From Naematelia aurantialba (taxonomy: Eukaryota > Basidiomycota > Tremellomycetes > Tremellales > Naemateliaceae), in NCBI GenBank assembly GCA_021527695.1, contig JAKFAO010000003.1:620001-684000 (forward strand): DNA of 64,000 bases, written 5' to 3'. Position numbers and translations under genes: made by a program. Below the pieces are notes generated by a model that was given only the letters and a program-made list of their open reading frames with translations, had not been told where the DNA came from and ran no database searches. This document shows, one piece after another, positions 46,101 through 56,959 of this stretch (position 1 is the stretch's first letter; each line of letters starts with the position of its first letter).

Positions 46101-49100
46101 AAAAGGCCGTTGCGAGGATGCAAAGTACGATTCGGTACTCTGAGAAAACCAGACATGAATGGGAGGACAAGATGAACCACATGCTGGCGGACAGAGACGA
46201 AGGAAGCTTGTCTGAGAGCGGATCCGATCCTGCTGGAGACACGGGTGGAGTAACGGAAGAACAGCACGAGGGTCCGGAGGTCTCGCCACCTGGGCATCGC
46301 AAGATCGCTCCTCAAGCTAGATTGCCCATCACGCAAGGGCACCCGCAACGGCCTTCTACCTCACATAGCCAAGGCGGCTCCTACCTCACTATCCCTCCGA
46401 CTCCTGCTGATCCTCCAACTCCTGCAACTCTTACCGCAAATGCGCCTCCATCGGATCGTCGGCCATCCTACATCGAGTCTCAGCTGGGACCTAGCGCTAG
46501 CGGTGCCAAAACTTCCCCATTCAGCCGATCCACCTCGTCACCCCTGCTCGTTCCCGAGGACAACAAAGCTTCCGCACATGTCCGCCGTGTCTCGGCTTCC
46601 AAAACGTTCCGCGAGGGCCCGTTGTCCCCACGGATTCCGTCAGCAGCCGTACCTTCGCGAACCGCTCCACCCTCGATCAAAGATTTCGAAATCATCAAGC
46701 CGATCAGTCGCGGTGCTTTTGGATCCGTCTACCTGGCGAAAAAGGTAGCCACGGGCGACTACTTTGCCATCAAGGCCCTTAAGAAATCGGACATGATTGC
46801 CAAGAACCAAATCACCAATGTCAAGGCCGAACGGACAATCCTGATGAACCAAGCAAGCTCGCCATATGTAGCCAAGCTCTTCTTCTCGTTCCAGTCCAAG
46901 GAGTATCTCTACCTCGTCATGGAGTATCTCAATGGTGGAGATTGTGCGTCGCTCGTCAAGGTCCTTGGTAGACTAGAAGAAGACTGGGCAAAAAATTACA
47001 CTGCAGAGGTCGTCTTGGGGCTTGAGTATTTGCATGCTCGAAACATCGTGCATCGGTCAGTGTTTCGTTATTCTGGACGAGACGTTAGCTAAGCTCGGGA
47101 AGTGACATCAAACCGGATAATCTTCTTATCGACTCTCGCGGGCATCTGAAGCTTACTGACTTTGGTCTGTCGCGGATCGGTCTGCTCAATCGTCAAGTTG
47201 GCGGACCTAGACCGGCATACCTCCGTGGGACCTCGTTGCGCGGGTCCAGCCGACACAACAGATCACTCAACCAACGTGCAATGTCCATGTCTTCGAACGA
47301 TTCTGCTGTGATGTCTCCCGAGTTGCTGCCGTCCATACCGATTTCTTCCTTGAACCAGTCGTATTTTGGCGGTCAGGCTCAAGAGGCAGATACCGCCGAC
47401 GAGTCGAGTGGATCGGAATCGACTGGTGTTCCACTACACACACGAACCTTGTCAATCGCCACGAAGCTGTCTTCGGAGACTGGTACACCCTCTGTCAGCG
47501 GTCGAGAGCCTCCTCGTTTCGTCGGAACTCCTGACTACCTGGCACCGGAGAGTATTCTGGGAATCGGTACCGACGACAAAGCTGTCGACTGGTGGGCACT
47601 TGGCGTGGTGCTTTACGAGTTCCTTTATGGCATTCCGCCATTTCATGCCGATACGCCAGGCGAGGTGTTTGACAATGTCGTTTCTCGTCGTATTGATTGG
47701 CACGAAGACGAGGTGAACTTTTCTCCCGAGGCGCGCGATCTTATGGATCGTCTCATGTGCTACGATCCATCTCAACGACTTGGTGCGCGTGGAGCGGACG
47801 AGGTGAAGCAGCATGCGTTCTTTGCTGGCATCGACTGGAACACTATCGCCACGTCTGAACCGAGGTTTGTCCCCGACGTGACCGATCCCGAATCGACCGA
47901 CTACTTTGATGCCAGGGGCGCGACACATGGGTTCCACGACGACGAAGCTGTCCCGCAAGTCATGAAAAAGCTCACGCCAACTGCCCCGATCACGCCTGGG
48001 GCTGTCGATGAGATGAGCGCGATTGTCGAAGATTTGAACCTGCAGGATGATTTTGGAACTTTCAACTTTAAGAACTTGCCTGTCCTCAAGCAAGCCAACG
48101 ACGACGTCATCCGTAAACTCAGGACCGATTCCATGGCTCCTATCAACCAAGCCCTCGAAGGCGCACCCGTGCTGAACAAGCGGCCGCGCAGTCTGTCAGT
48201 CAAGCTGCGAGATCGTGCTCGGCGAAAGGCTTCCGAGTTGGCGAGAGATCAGCCAGTTCCGCCTTCACCGTCGACTTCCACGTCCTCGGCAGCCTCGACG
48301 CCCTCACGTGCAAGCAATCCTCCTACCACGCCTAGTGTCGTGCCGCTTCTGTCGCAGCATTTCCGTCGACCCTCAGAATTGAATGCGTTGGACCGAGTCA
48401 AATCAACCGACGATGGTGATTTGTCTAGACGTGCGTCTGCACCTATCCGAGTGCGCGCGGGCTCAGGTTCGAGCGACCGAAGTACCAGCATGGAGCTTTG
48501 GCGGCAACGGCGCCAGGTCTCATTACAGGCCGACGCACAAAGCATACCTCTTGACAGTCCGGAGCATCGTCTAGGTTTGACATTTGAATCAACCGACCGT
48601 TCGCTTGATGTACTGGTAGCTGAAGACAATCCGATATCACAAAAGGTTAGCAAGGGCCTCTGTCAAATCTATCAGCCATCGGATCCGAAGGCAGAAATTG
48701 GAGCTGATCGTTTGCAGATCCTCGAAACGCTCTTGTCACGGATGGGATGCCGCTGCATCTGCGTGGAAGACGGTCCACAGGCTCTGGCAGCGACCATGGG
48801 CAGCATTCGTGAGTAGCCAATCTCACCACCAGATTAATCATCACGGTCAAGGACTGATCATTCATGCGACAGGCTTCGATGTCATTATATGCGATATACA
48901 CATGCCCGTCGTGAATGGCGAGCAAGTAGCTCGGATGATCCGGTCGACCAATAACCACAACCAAAACACGCCTAGTGAGTGCGGCGTCCATATGAAAGGG
49001 AAAATCTGAGGCCATGACTGATGGGAGCTAGTTATTGCTGCGACGTCGTACGAGCAGAACGAGTCCATCTCGGAAGAAGGCACGTTGTTCTCTGCGGTCC

Positions 49101-49234
49101 TGGCGAAACCTGTGTCCAAGAACGCGCTCGTCCAGTGTCTCTCAAAGTTGGGCTTTGTCTTGAGCGCTGGCGGATCCGGTAGTGCATCGGGCAGTAACCA
49201 CGACACGAGCGTCTCTCTTTCTCCATCTGCATGA
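40131..49234 (+). CDS. RIM15: Rim15-type PAS / AGC kinase / response-regulator protein
   Basis: Nutrient- and stress-responsive Greatwall-family kinase that in yeast phosphorylates endosulfines to control quiescence. Exons 40131-41185, 41245-42397, 42446-44243, 44281-45202, 45250-47055, 47103-48808, 48873-48974 and 49032-49234, giving 2914 residues (yeast Rim15 has 1770). Order: about 1400 Ser/Pro-rich residues; a helical block; a PAS-like region (about 1605-1690, GIEIQYINDAILEVTGREPEDVL); a C2HC finger at about 1757 (CRICEREIV..H..C); the kinase from about 2124 (ISRGAFGSVY, AIKALKK, HRDIKPDNLL, DFGLSRIG), where about 120 residues separate DFG from GTPDYLAPES as in Greatwall kinases; and a receiver domain (VLVAEDNPISQKV, phosphoacceptor Asp in VIICDIHMPVVNG, AATS, AKPVSK). 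All receiver residues are kept, so a phosphorelay input is possible. Intron 42398-42445 is 48 nt and in frame, so it could be retained. Confidence 0.9.
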
Positions 49235-49792
49235 CGATAATGATCTATCCATTCTTCATTTGTCTATCGGTTCTCACCACCTCTTTACCCGCATGGATAC
49301 TCCGCACAAGGCCACACCCAGGTCGATATTCCCCACACGGCCGCAGCCACATCGATATTCCCATACAAGGCGGCACACGCATCGGTACTCCAGCACAATG
49401 CCACACATTCTCGTCGATATCCTCATGCAAGGCGCCACCCACATCAGTATTCCCACACCTGACTTGTCGATATGCTCGTCTTCCAGTACCACGCCGTGCT
49501 TTCCCTCTTGTCGTGACGAACCATGATACGTATTTGCTCCAGTGTAGCATATTTTCCAAGCGATATGACTGGCATGGTAATTTTTCGTCTTCCTCTGCTG
49601 TTGCTGCTTTCTGTACAATTAGGTGTTGCGGGACGAGTAGCTGTATGCATGCTCAGTTAGTCTGTTCTTTGTGTGCGTGAGGGTGGTTGTGAATGTGTCG
49701 GGGGTGCGGATGTCGCGTGTTCTTGCTGCTCTGTCTCTGCAGCGATCAATGCACCGTTCGGGACATGCGAGAAGCCACCCATGCATCTCGTA
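49235..49792. other. Convergent intergenic region with degenerate 30-bp repeats
   Basis: 3' flanks of the Rim15 and Cax4 genes. About five diverged copies of a roughly 30-bp unit (CCACAC..TCGATATTCCC.ACA) lie at 49295-49460. No gene is supported. Confidence 0.5.
49295..49460 (+). repeat. Degenerate ~30-bp tandem repeat
   Basis: Five copies built around ATCGATATTCCCACAC.AGGCGGC, each with several substitutions and small length changes. It lies just downstream of the Rim15 stop codon. Confidence 0.6.
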
Positions 49793-51282
49793 TCATGCGA
49801 CCTTGTCCTTGTCCTTGTGCGTGCCTTTCTTGACGCCGTTATCCCGGTCTTTGTCCTCGTCCTTGTCTCCGTCCTCGTCCTCGACCTTATCTTGTGAGAC
49901 GAGGCGGTGCTCGGATTTGAGAAAGACATGTCCTTCGCCCCAACCTCCGTACGCACCACCCAACTCCCACCCGCCGACGCCGCCGAGCCCTTCCCAGACA
50001 TGCTCGATCGCCGCTCGCGTCTGACCCGCTATGGACTGGGGGTAGAACATGGGCGCGAACTCCGTGGTGGCATAGTACAGCAGGCCGGCGAGGAGGCCGA
50101 CGAGGTAGCCGTATATGATCTGCAGTGGGGTGTGGTAGTACAGATGATAGCTGTTTGTGTCAGTCGCTGTCGGTCGCATTCTCCTCGGTGCAATGGCAGC
50201 CTCTATGTAGTTGCCGGCCTCCATGTTCGATCCTCAGCTCTAGTAGTCGTTGTTTCACGTCCTCAGTCATCAGTCCTCAGTCCTCATCCTCAGTCATCAG
50301 TCCTCAGTCCTCAGTCCTCAGTCCTCAGTCCTCAGTCCTCAGTCCTCAGTCCTCAGTCCTCAGTCCTCAGTCCTCAGTCCTCAGTCCTCAGTCCTCAGTC
50401 GTCGTCAGAAGCGGCGTGTCATGACGTCGACCTCTCGCCTCGGATCACGTATCGAGGAACGAAGGATGGGGAACCAGTATTCTCATCCAGCCTCACTCAC
50501 CGCGAATAAGACACCAGGACCGACCACAACACCAGACCAAAGAGGTAGACGCGCGCCCTCCATGCCCGCACCTGCTCCACCTGCTGCACGTGCTCGAGCG
50601 TCCCATCTCCTCGCTGTGGCTGGCGCGACTGCTGCGGTGGTCTCGACGGCTGTGGCTGCCTTGACTGATTCGACTGGTTCGACTGGTTCGACTGCTGCTG
50701 CTGGTCCGACCGGTTCGACTGCTGCTGCTGTTCTGACGGGTTCGACTGCTGCGGCCGCTTGGAGGGCTGGGCCGGCTTCGACCGTGTCTGCTTGGCCTGC
50801 GGCTGCGCTCCCCCTCGCCGTGGTGGCTGTGGCTGTGGCGGGTGCTGTGCATACCGTTTGCGTCGCGTCATGGCAAAGCACACGCCCCAGGCGACAAGAA
50901 AGCCCGCCGCCTGGGCGTGGCTACTGGGCATGCCCCAGCCATCGCCGACCTCCCCGGCGCCGCGATATGGCCTGTGCCCCTTCCATAGCCGCTTGAGCAC
51001 CAGGCTGAGGGCTTCGTTCCCAAGTTGCCCAAGCGCGAGGAGGGCCACCGTCAGCCGACGCGTGAAGACCGCCAAGGTGAGATAGGACACGAACAGGAAG
51101 ATGGGCGTGAGGGACAACAGGGTCAGCGGAATCGAGAGCGGGTGCGACGGGTCGTAGTGGATCAACGTGAGTGCGAACGGCTTGAGCGGCGGCAGAGCCG
51201 GCAATGCCGATGACGCTGCGACGACTGCCTGTGTCGAGACCGACGCGGCATACGGGTCAGAATTTGAAACGAGCAACGGCAT
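49793..51282 (-). CDS. CAX4: Dolichyl-diphosphate phosphatase (Cax4/DOLPP1), PAP2 family
   Basis: ER membrane phosphatase that recycles dolichyl diphosphate for N-glycosylation. Two exons in minus order, 51282-50501 and 50150-49793, giving 379 residues. The PAP2 motifs are present: LKRLWKGHRPYR (KxxxxxxRP), GMPSSHAQ (PSSH) and, across the intron, SRYHLYYHTPLQ (SRxxxxxH). Hydrophobic segments are seen at about residues 40-60, 65-90, 125-140 and after the third motif. A Gln/Ser/Asn/Arg-rich insert of about 85 residues (50555-50840) separates the second and third motifs, where the family has a short loop. The C-terminus is Lys/Asp-rich. The 350-nt intron contains a (CCTCAGT)n array. The start is the ATG of MPLLVSNSDPYAA; an in-frame ATG at 51354 is possible. 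Confidence 0.88.
50260..50401 (-). repeat. (CCTCAGT)n heptanucleotide array in the Cax4 intron
   Basis: About 18 units, the right-hand 14 almost perfect, inside intron 50151-50500. Confidence 0.9.
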
Positions 51283-51660
51283 TGCCCTATGTTGCTGTCG
51301 ACGTTGAACCTCGTTGCGTGAGTCGATGATCGCACCGCTGTACCACCAGGTCAACGACGTCGTTGAGCGTGTCGCGATGTCGCAGTCTCGGTGACGATAC
51401 GCTGGTGTGAGCGCAGAAGATAGAGGCCAGATACTCTCCCTCCTGCGTCGTCCTCGTCACGCACCCGTATGCATGATCACCTACAGAAAACATCGTGAAA
51501 GCAATCGCGTGCAACGTCCTGCCAATTGGCCACCCGAACCTCATGCTGACGTGTTATTTGTCTGAAATATTGATAACACGACGAAACTTTCCCGCTCCCG
51601 CCAACTCACCATCGTCCTCTCTGTCGCTCTTCTCTTCATCCGTCAACAAGGCAAGGCAAG
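51283..51660. promoter_or_regulatory. Divergent promoter region between Cax4 and eL37 genes
   Basis: 378 bp separate the two start codons. The side facing the ribosomal protein gene has a CT-rich stretch (TCTCTGTCGCTCTTCTCTTC, about 51616-51635) ending close to the ATG, as is usual for fungal ribosomal protein genes. Confidence 0.45.
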
Positions 51661-52345
51661 ATGGTATGTCCTCTCTGTGCCGCATACTTGGATTACAGCT
51701 GACATTGATGCTAGACGAAAGTACGTATAGGTGACACAGGATGCGGATGGACGTAGCTGACGGAAGGTCCTCTTCTGTTGACCTGGTCGCTCTTTGCGTT
51801 AACAGGGTACCCCCTCTCTGTGCGTGTCTTTCTCGTTCCCTGCTGCGTGTCACTGGCGATCTCGGTTCCGATCGCACCTATCCTGCGACACACCTCATGG
51901 CTGCGGTTGTGGATGCATCAGTGGTGCAGTGGTCGCTTGTGCTGATTCGGGAACAGCGGTAAGCGTCACTCTAAGTCGCACACCCTCTGCAGGCGATGCG
52001 GCGACCGCTCCTTCCACAAGCAGAAGCACAGTACGTGGCGCCTTGCCAAGCAGCTATCGGCAGTCAACTGACCGTCGCTTCCCTCTTCTCTTCTCTTCTT
52101 GCAACGTGTAGCCTGCGCGCAGTGTGGATACCCGGCGGCTAAGATCAGGAGCTACAACTGGGGTCTCAAGGCCAAGAGGAGAAAGACGACGTGAGATGGT
52201 TCAGCTGCGCGTTCTGCACAGACGCTGATGGCAATGCAGCGGTACCGGCCGCATGTCGCACTTGAAGAACGTCAACCGGCGCTTCAAGAACGGCTTCCGT
52301 GAGGGCACCGCAGCCGTCTCGAAGTCAAAGGCATCATCCGAGTAG
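51661..52345 (+). CDS. RPL37: 60S ribosomal protein eL37 (Rpl37)
   Basis: Zinc-ribbon protein of the large ribosomal subunit. Exons 51661-51663 (the ATG alone), 51715-51720 (6 nt, Thr-Lys), 51806-51819, 51957-52030, 52112-52190 and 52240-52345, giving 93 residues, the normal size. Protein order seen: [23 protein letters not shown] and CAQCG (the four zinc Cys), then [20 protein letters not shown] and [20 protein letters not shown]. All joins use GT..AG and agree with the highly conserved protein, so the tiny exons are well supported. The ATG-only exon is common in ribosomal protein genes; the 6-nt microexon after it is unusual. Confidence 0.95.
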
Positions 52346-52773
52346 ACGTTTTTCACACTGCACGGAACACGCAGTCGAGATGGCGGCGCCGTAGGCATGG
52401 GATGGGCGATGTATGACGAGTAGATTCCTCGATATTTGGGATGCTATCCGTCTGCCCGTCTGCCTGTTTGGCGTGAGGGTCGCACGTCACGGCTGGCTCA
52501 TGCACCTCACGTTGGACGCGCATGTTGTGCGGTATCGTTTCCCCAAGTGACAAGCCGACTGATGTGGCGACGTGCACCATTGAATTATTCTATCAGAAGT
52601 GATCCAAGCCACGACAATGGAGCAGCCTCTTTGTAGACTAGCACGAATTACGAATTGCAGTCACACAGCAACGCAGTGCAGCTCATCTGGTGAAGATGGA
52701 AACGTGTGCATCAAGGTATGACTCTTCTGGGCAGCCTCGGCCGCGTAACATCCGACCCAATTCCGCGCGATGC
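52346..52773. other. Convergent intergenic region
   Basis: Between the stop codons of eL37 and TFIIF-alpha. No motif or gene is recognised. Confidence 0.45.
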
Positions 52774-55234
52774 TCAGGTGCCAGGCCTGATACCCGGTTT
52801 GATCTTGAACATGCCCTTCTCCCGCTTGGCAAACAAGGGGATGATCTGCGTAAAGGCCTTTTGGTTCTGTTCCTTGTGCTCGCTTGCGACGGCGCCTAGT
52901 CGGCCCTTGAACGCACTGACGACCGCGGCAAAGGGCACTTGGTCGGTCGTCTGGCTAGCAAACCAGGCGCGTACTTCGGCGGCTGTGATCGCCCCAGGGA
53001 AAGTCGGGAGGCCTTCCGCTGTGCCCGGTGTCGGCGTGGGGGTGGACGAGGACGACTTCTTCTTCTTGCGCACAGCTTCGCTGGCTTGCGAAGGTAGTGG
53101 TGAAGGTTTGCGCTTGGTCCCGCTCGCACCACCTGCACCTGCACCTGCACCACTGGCACCACCTGCACCGCCTCCACTACTTGCACCACCTGCGGCTGAG
53201 CTGGGAGTGGAAGGAGAGGAGCCTGAGGCGACTGGGGGAGAACGGGAAGTCGAGGCTGCACCACCGGGGCGCTTAGAGCCGGAAGGTACCGTGACCGCTG
53301 GAGAAGCGGAGCGTCGCCCGGCTGTACCGGAGGGACTGGCTGCTCGGTTTTCAGGCGACGTAGCTCGTCCCGATGTCGGTGTCGTTCCGCGACTTCGACG
53401 AGGAGATGCCCCTCGCGAAGCAGCGCGTTGAGCGAGAAGAGCAGCCCCAGAACCTGGTGGCGCAGTGCTTGCTTTTGCAGATGAGGGTGGCTGAGCTCGA
53501 CGGCTGCCCGTAGGCGACGAGGTACCCCGACCATTCGGTCCTCTCGATGGTGGTCGCGAAGGACGCTCTGCAGATCCCGGTGCAGATGCAGCCTTGTCCT
53601 TGCTCTGTTCTGCCTCGACCTCCTTTTTCTCCTCCTTTGGTGGTGTTTCCTCTTCATCCGACTCGTCGTCCTATGACAGCATATTAGCAGAGCGCGGCGA
53701 TTCGCAGAACGAAGAGTGCCATACCGAGTCGGAATCCCCAAACAAGTCGTCGCCGCCGCCCCGCTTCCTCATCATTCGCCTCAACCGCTTGCCCTCTGCA
53801 TTGAGCCTCCCATCATCCAGCATGTCCTCCAGGTCTTCGTCCGACGCCTCGTCGTCGATCTGTGGACGGTCGCCGACGTTTGCATTAGCCAGACGAAACT
53901 CTTTTTTGAGTTGTTCCTGCGCATGGTCAGTCAGTCAGCCTACAGATACTGGATGGAGAATGTGGTCGCACCTCTTGGAGCTTCTGATCTTCTTCTTCCT
54001 CAGCATTATGGTAGAATGTATTGTTCTCATCGTCATCTTGAAACATTTCTGTCTCGTCGTAATCGAGGTCCTCGTCCGCACCGCCTTCCAAACCCTGCGC
54101 GATCAGCGTAATCGCCCAATAAAACAAGATAACGTACCCGTTCCAGTCGCCGTCCCTCGCGTTTGTAGTCGTCGTCCCATTTAGGCTCATTCTTGACCGC
54201 CCTGTTTCCACCCATACCTGGGCCCCGAGACGCCGCTATGCGTTCTTCCATCCGCCTCGCCCGCAGCTCCAGGTCCATCACCTCGCGCTTGATCTTCTCT
54301 GGAGGGACAGGTCCGCCAGGGCGCTGCGACCACCGATCTGTAATTTTTTGCTTCTGCTGTACCTCGTACTGAGAGAGCACACCAGTTCAGTTGAAGAGAT
54401 GCGAACCTGGACAGACGAGCTCACGAGTCTGTTTGCCTGATCAGAGTCCAGCACCTGGAAAGGTCGTTCTGGTGTAAAGCGGTAATGTCGCGTGACAGGA
54501 ATGACCTTGAAGCCCGCCTCGCCAGTCCCATCATTGACAAACAGCACGCTAGGCATGTGACTCTGGTCGACCATCCTTCCCACCCAATGTTCGGGCATAG
54601 CGCCACTCGTGCTTGTACTGCTGACTGCCGGCGCTGCTGTGTCCCTCGGCGTGCCAGTCTCCAGCACCCATGGCGTGGCTTCCTCCCGCTTGAGCCGTAT
54701 GGCTTCTACGTCTGTGTTGTACACCTCCCTCACACCTTTCCGACGCTTCTTCAGACCCGCTACGCCAGCGGTACCGACCAGAGACATATCCATCTCCTCT
54801 CGCTTCTCGATGCGGTGTTTCCCGCTCTCGTCAAGAACGGGCTTGCCCTCGCCATCGTACTGGTATTTCCCGACGATTTTCCCCTCTGCGTTGTATGCAA
54901 ACGTCGGCGGCGCGCGTGGGCCTGGTTGTTTCCGGTTGAACAGCACGGGTGGGACCAGCTCGGTGGGGTCGCATGCACGGTCGCTGTGGAGCTTGAACAG
55001 GTTGTACCGTGTACGCTCGTCTGGCGAGATGGAGTAGAGTTTGACTTCAGTGATGCCCTCGCCAGAAGCCGCCTGCGGCTCCGACTTGACATTCGGTGGC
55101 TGGGCAGGACCGGGCCGCGGGGAAGAGGTAGACGCGACGGGAGGCGATGCAGCTGCCGACGACAAGTGGGCAGAGCTGATTGCTCTCCGCTGCTTGTCTT
55201 TCCGCTTGCGTAGGAACACACTCGCCTCGGCCAT
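52774..55234 (-). CDS. TFG1: Transcription initiation factor IIF alpha subunit (RAP74/Tfg1)
   Basis: Large subunit of TFIIF, which pairs with the beta subunit and brings RNA polymerase II to promoters. Exons in minus order: 55234-54425, 54368-54138, 54094-53972, 53916-53725 and 53670-52774, giving 750 residues. The N-terminal dimerisation region includes FAYNAEGKIVGKYQYDGEGKPV and HRIEKREEMDMSLVGT, then MPSVLFVNDGTGEAGFKVIP and HYRFTPERPFQVL. An acidic middle follows (DEDLDYDETEMFQDDDENN, then EQLKKEFRLANANVGDRPQI). Residues about 460-640 are Ser/Pro/Gly-rich with a short Gly-Ala tract. The C-terminal winged helix is present: ITAAEVRAWFASQTT, VVSAFKGRLG and QKAFTQIIPLFAKRE..MFKIK. Introns are 43-56 nt. 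It is divergent from the J-protein gene with 199 bp between starts. Confidence 0.92.
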
Positions 55235-55433
55235 ACCGCGTATGTGCAGGATGCTGCAGAGAGGACGTGATCCCCCGTCTCTCAACAAAGCAACAGACCA
55301 GCGCAAGTGGAGGTTCAAAGTGCCACATTGGCGGAAATCCCGAAAAATCCCGTCGCCACCGCCGCGGGCCACCTTGCACTTCCCTATCACCACCACTTTT
55401 TGTTGTTCAGCGGTCTCGCCCCCATTCCCAGCT

Positions 55434-56694
55434 ATGGCTTCATCCAGCAATCTTGACGCGATACTCTCCAAGAATGCAGCCGACCTGAACAAGCAGCTGG
55501 AGGTGAGTGATTTCCCTCGGTATCATCCATCTCGCCATGGCAGATAGCTGATCTACTGTCGTAGGTGGAACGGATAATCAAGTCGTTTAAACTCAAGTGA
55601 GCCTGACCTTTATCTGATGAAACAAAGCTGACTTGCTCAGTCCATATGATGTGCTCGACGTACCCTATGGCTCGTCAGAAGCGGATGTGAAGAAATCATT
55701 CCGTAGAAAATCGCTGCTGATCCATCCCGACAAATACAAACACCCTCAAGGAGAAGAGGTGCGTCTCTTTCTCTTCCTATCCCTTGAGCGACATCACTTA
55801 TCCTTCTCTCCCATACCTTGTCATCATAGTCTCACTCTACCTCCTCCTAGTCTTTACGCCCCGGACACTTAGCTGACCGGAGTCTGTCCTTCACTTAGGC
55901 ATTTGATCTACTGAAAAAGGTCAGTGTCATGTTGCTGGAGCCACACACAAGAGCACAGACTGATACGCAGATCCTACAGGCTGAGGGAGTCTTGACTGAT
56001 TCAACTAAACGTGGTGAAATTGACGCTATTATGAGCCATGCTCGTACCCTGATACTGAAATCGTGAGTTGGTGGCGTATCATAGCTGGTCTTTCTTTGCC
56101 TTGACCTTTGTCGCAACCCGCACCTCGTATCATGCATCGCTGATGAGCATAGCTTACTTGGAGCCGGATACTCTACCAAGATCCCAGATGACGATCCACG
56201 TCTTGTCAACCTCAAGCCAAGTCTCGACGTTCAGACCAAGACAAAAGCAAAGGAGATTTTGATCGAGGACGAGCTTGCGAAGCGCAGGTGGGTCTCACTC
56301 ATCAACTCTTAGAGAGTAGCTAATGTCACCCAGAAAAACAAAATTAGCGTACGCCAATGAGGGAGCCGAGAAGGCTCGGCAGGAAGCTGAGATTGCGAAT
56401 CGGAAACGCAAGCACGAAGAGCAAGCCAAGTGGGAAGGTGAGCTATCCCGTTCTGTGCCCCAGCCGTCGATCGTGCCGAACGTGGTCTTCCTAGACTGTT
56501 CTTACGGATTCACGTACAGGTCGGGAGCTTCGTCCAACGATGCTTGTGGCTCAGACGGCTCTCCTTTCCCGGATTGTTCAGGCGCTGACACTATGCTTGC
56601 AGAACGTAGGGATGAGCGTATCAGCAGCTGGCGAGATTTCAGCAAAGGCGCCAAAACAAAGAAAGCCAAGAAGAATATACATGTCCTCGGGTGA
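55434..56694 (+). CDS. spf31: DNAJC8/Spf31-type J-domain protein (splicing-associated)
   Basis: Type III J-protein of the DNAJC8/Spf31 group, found with spliceosomal complexes. Exons 55434-55502, 55565-55596, 55641-55758, 55899-55919 (21 nt), 55980-56062, 56153-56287, 56334-56437 and 56603-56694, giving 217 residues. Seen: NPYDVLDVPYGSSEADVKKSFRRKSLLIHPDKYKHP with the HPD motif, then AFDLLKKAEGVLTD, TKRGEIDAIMSHARTLIL, IPDDDPRLVNLKPSL, a long basic helix (ANEGAEKARQEAEIANRKRK) and the end RISSWRDFSKGAK..KKNIHVLG. Two AGs nine bases apart (ending 55970 and 55979) can both be used in frame before exon 5; the second matches the family better. Confidence 0.9.
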
Positions 56695-56959
56695 GCTGGC
56701 ATACGCGGGATTCACCGATGTTGTACTGTATATGATATTGTCAGCCAGGGTACCATGCACTTGTAACAAAACGTTGGCGATCCATTGCAAGCGCCGCCAT
56801 GTATACAAACTCAATGAGATATTACAAGCAAGGCAATCGCTTATATCTAGGGCAATACGAGAAACTACGCCACATGGCCGGTCGAGTCGATGCCGAAAGG
56901 TCCGTTCGTGTTAGTGCATGCTGGTAGCGACAAAAGACTCGGTCCGTCTTGATCACACC

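Noticed and set aside
52706..53431. 241-codon plus-strand ORF
   Set aside because: It is antisense to the Ser/Pro-rich and winged-helix parts of TFIIF-alpha, which are clearly coding on the minus strand.
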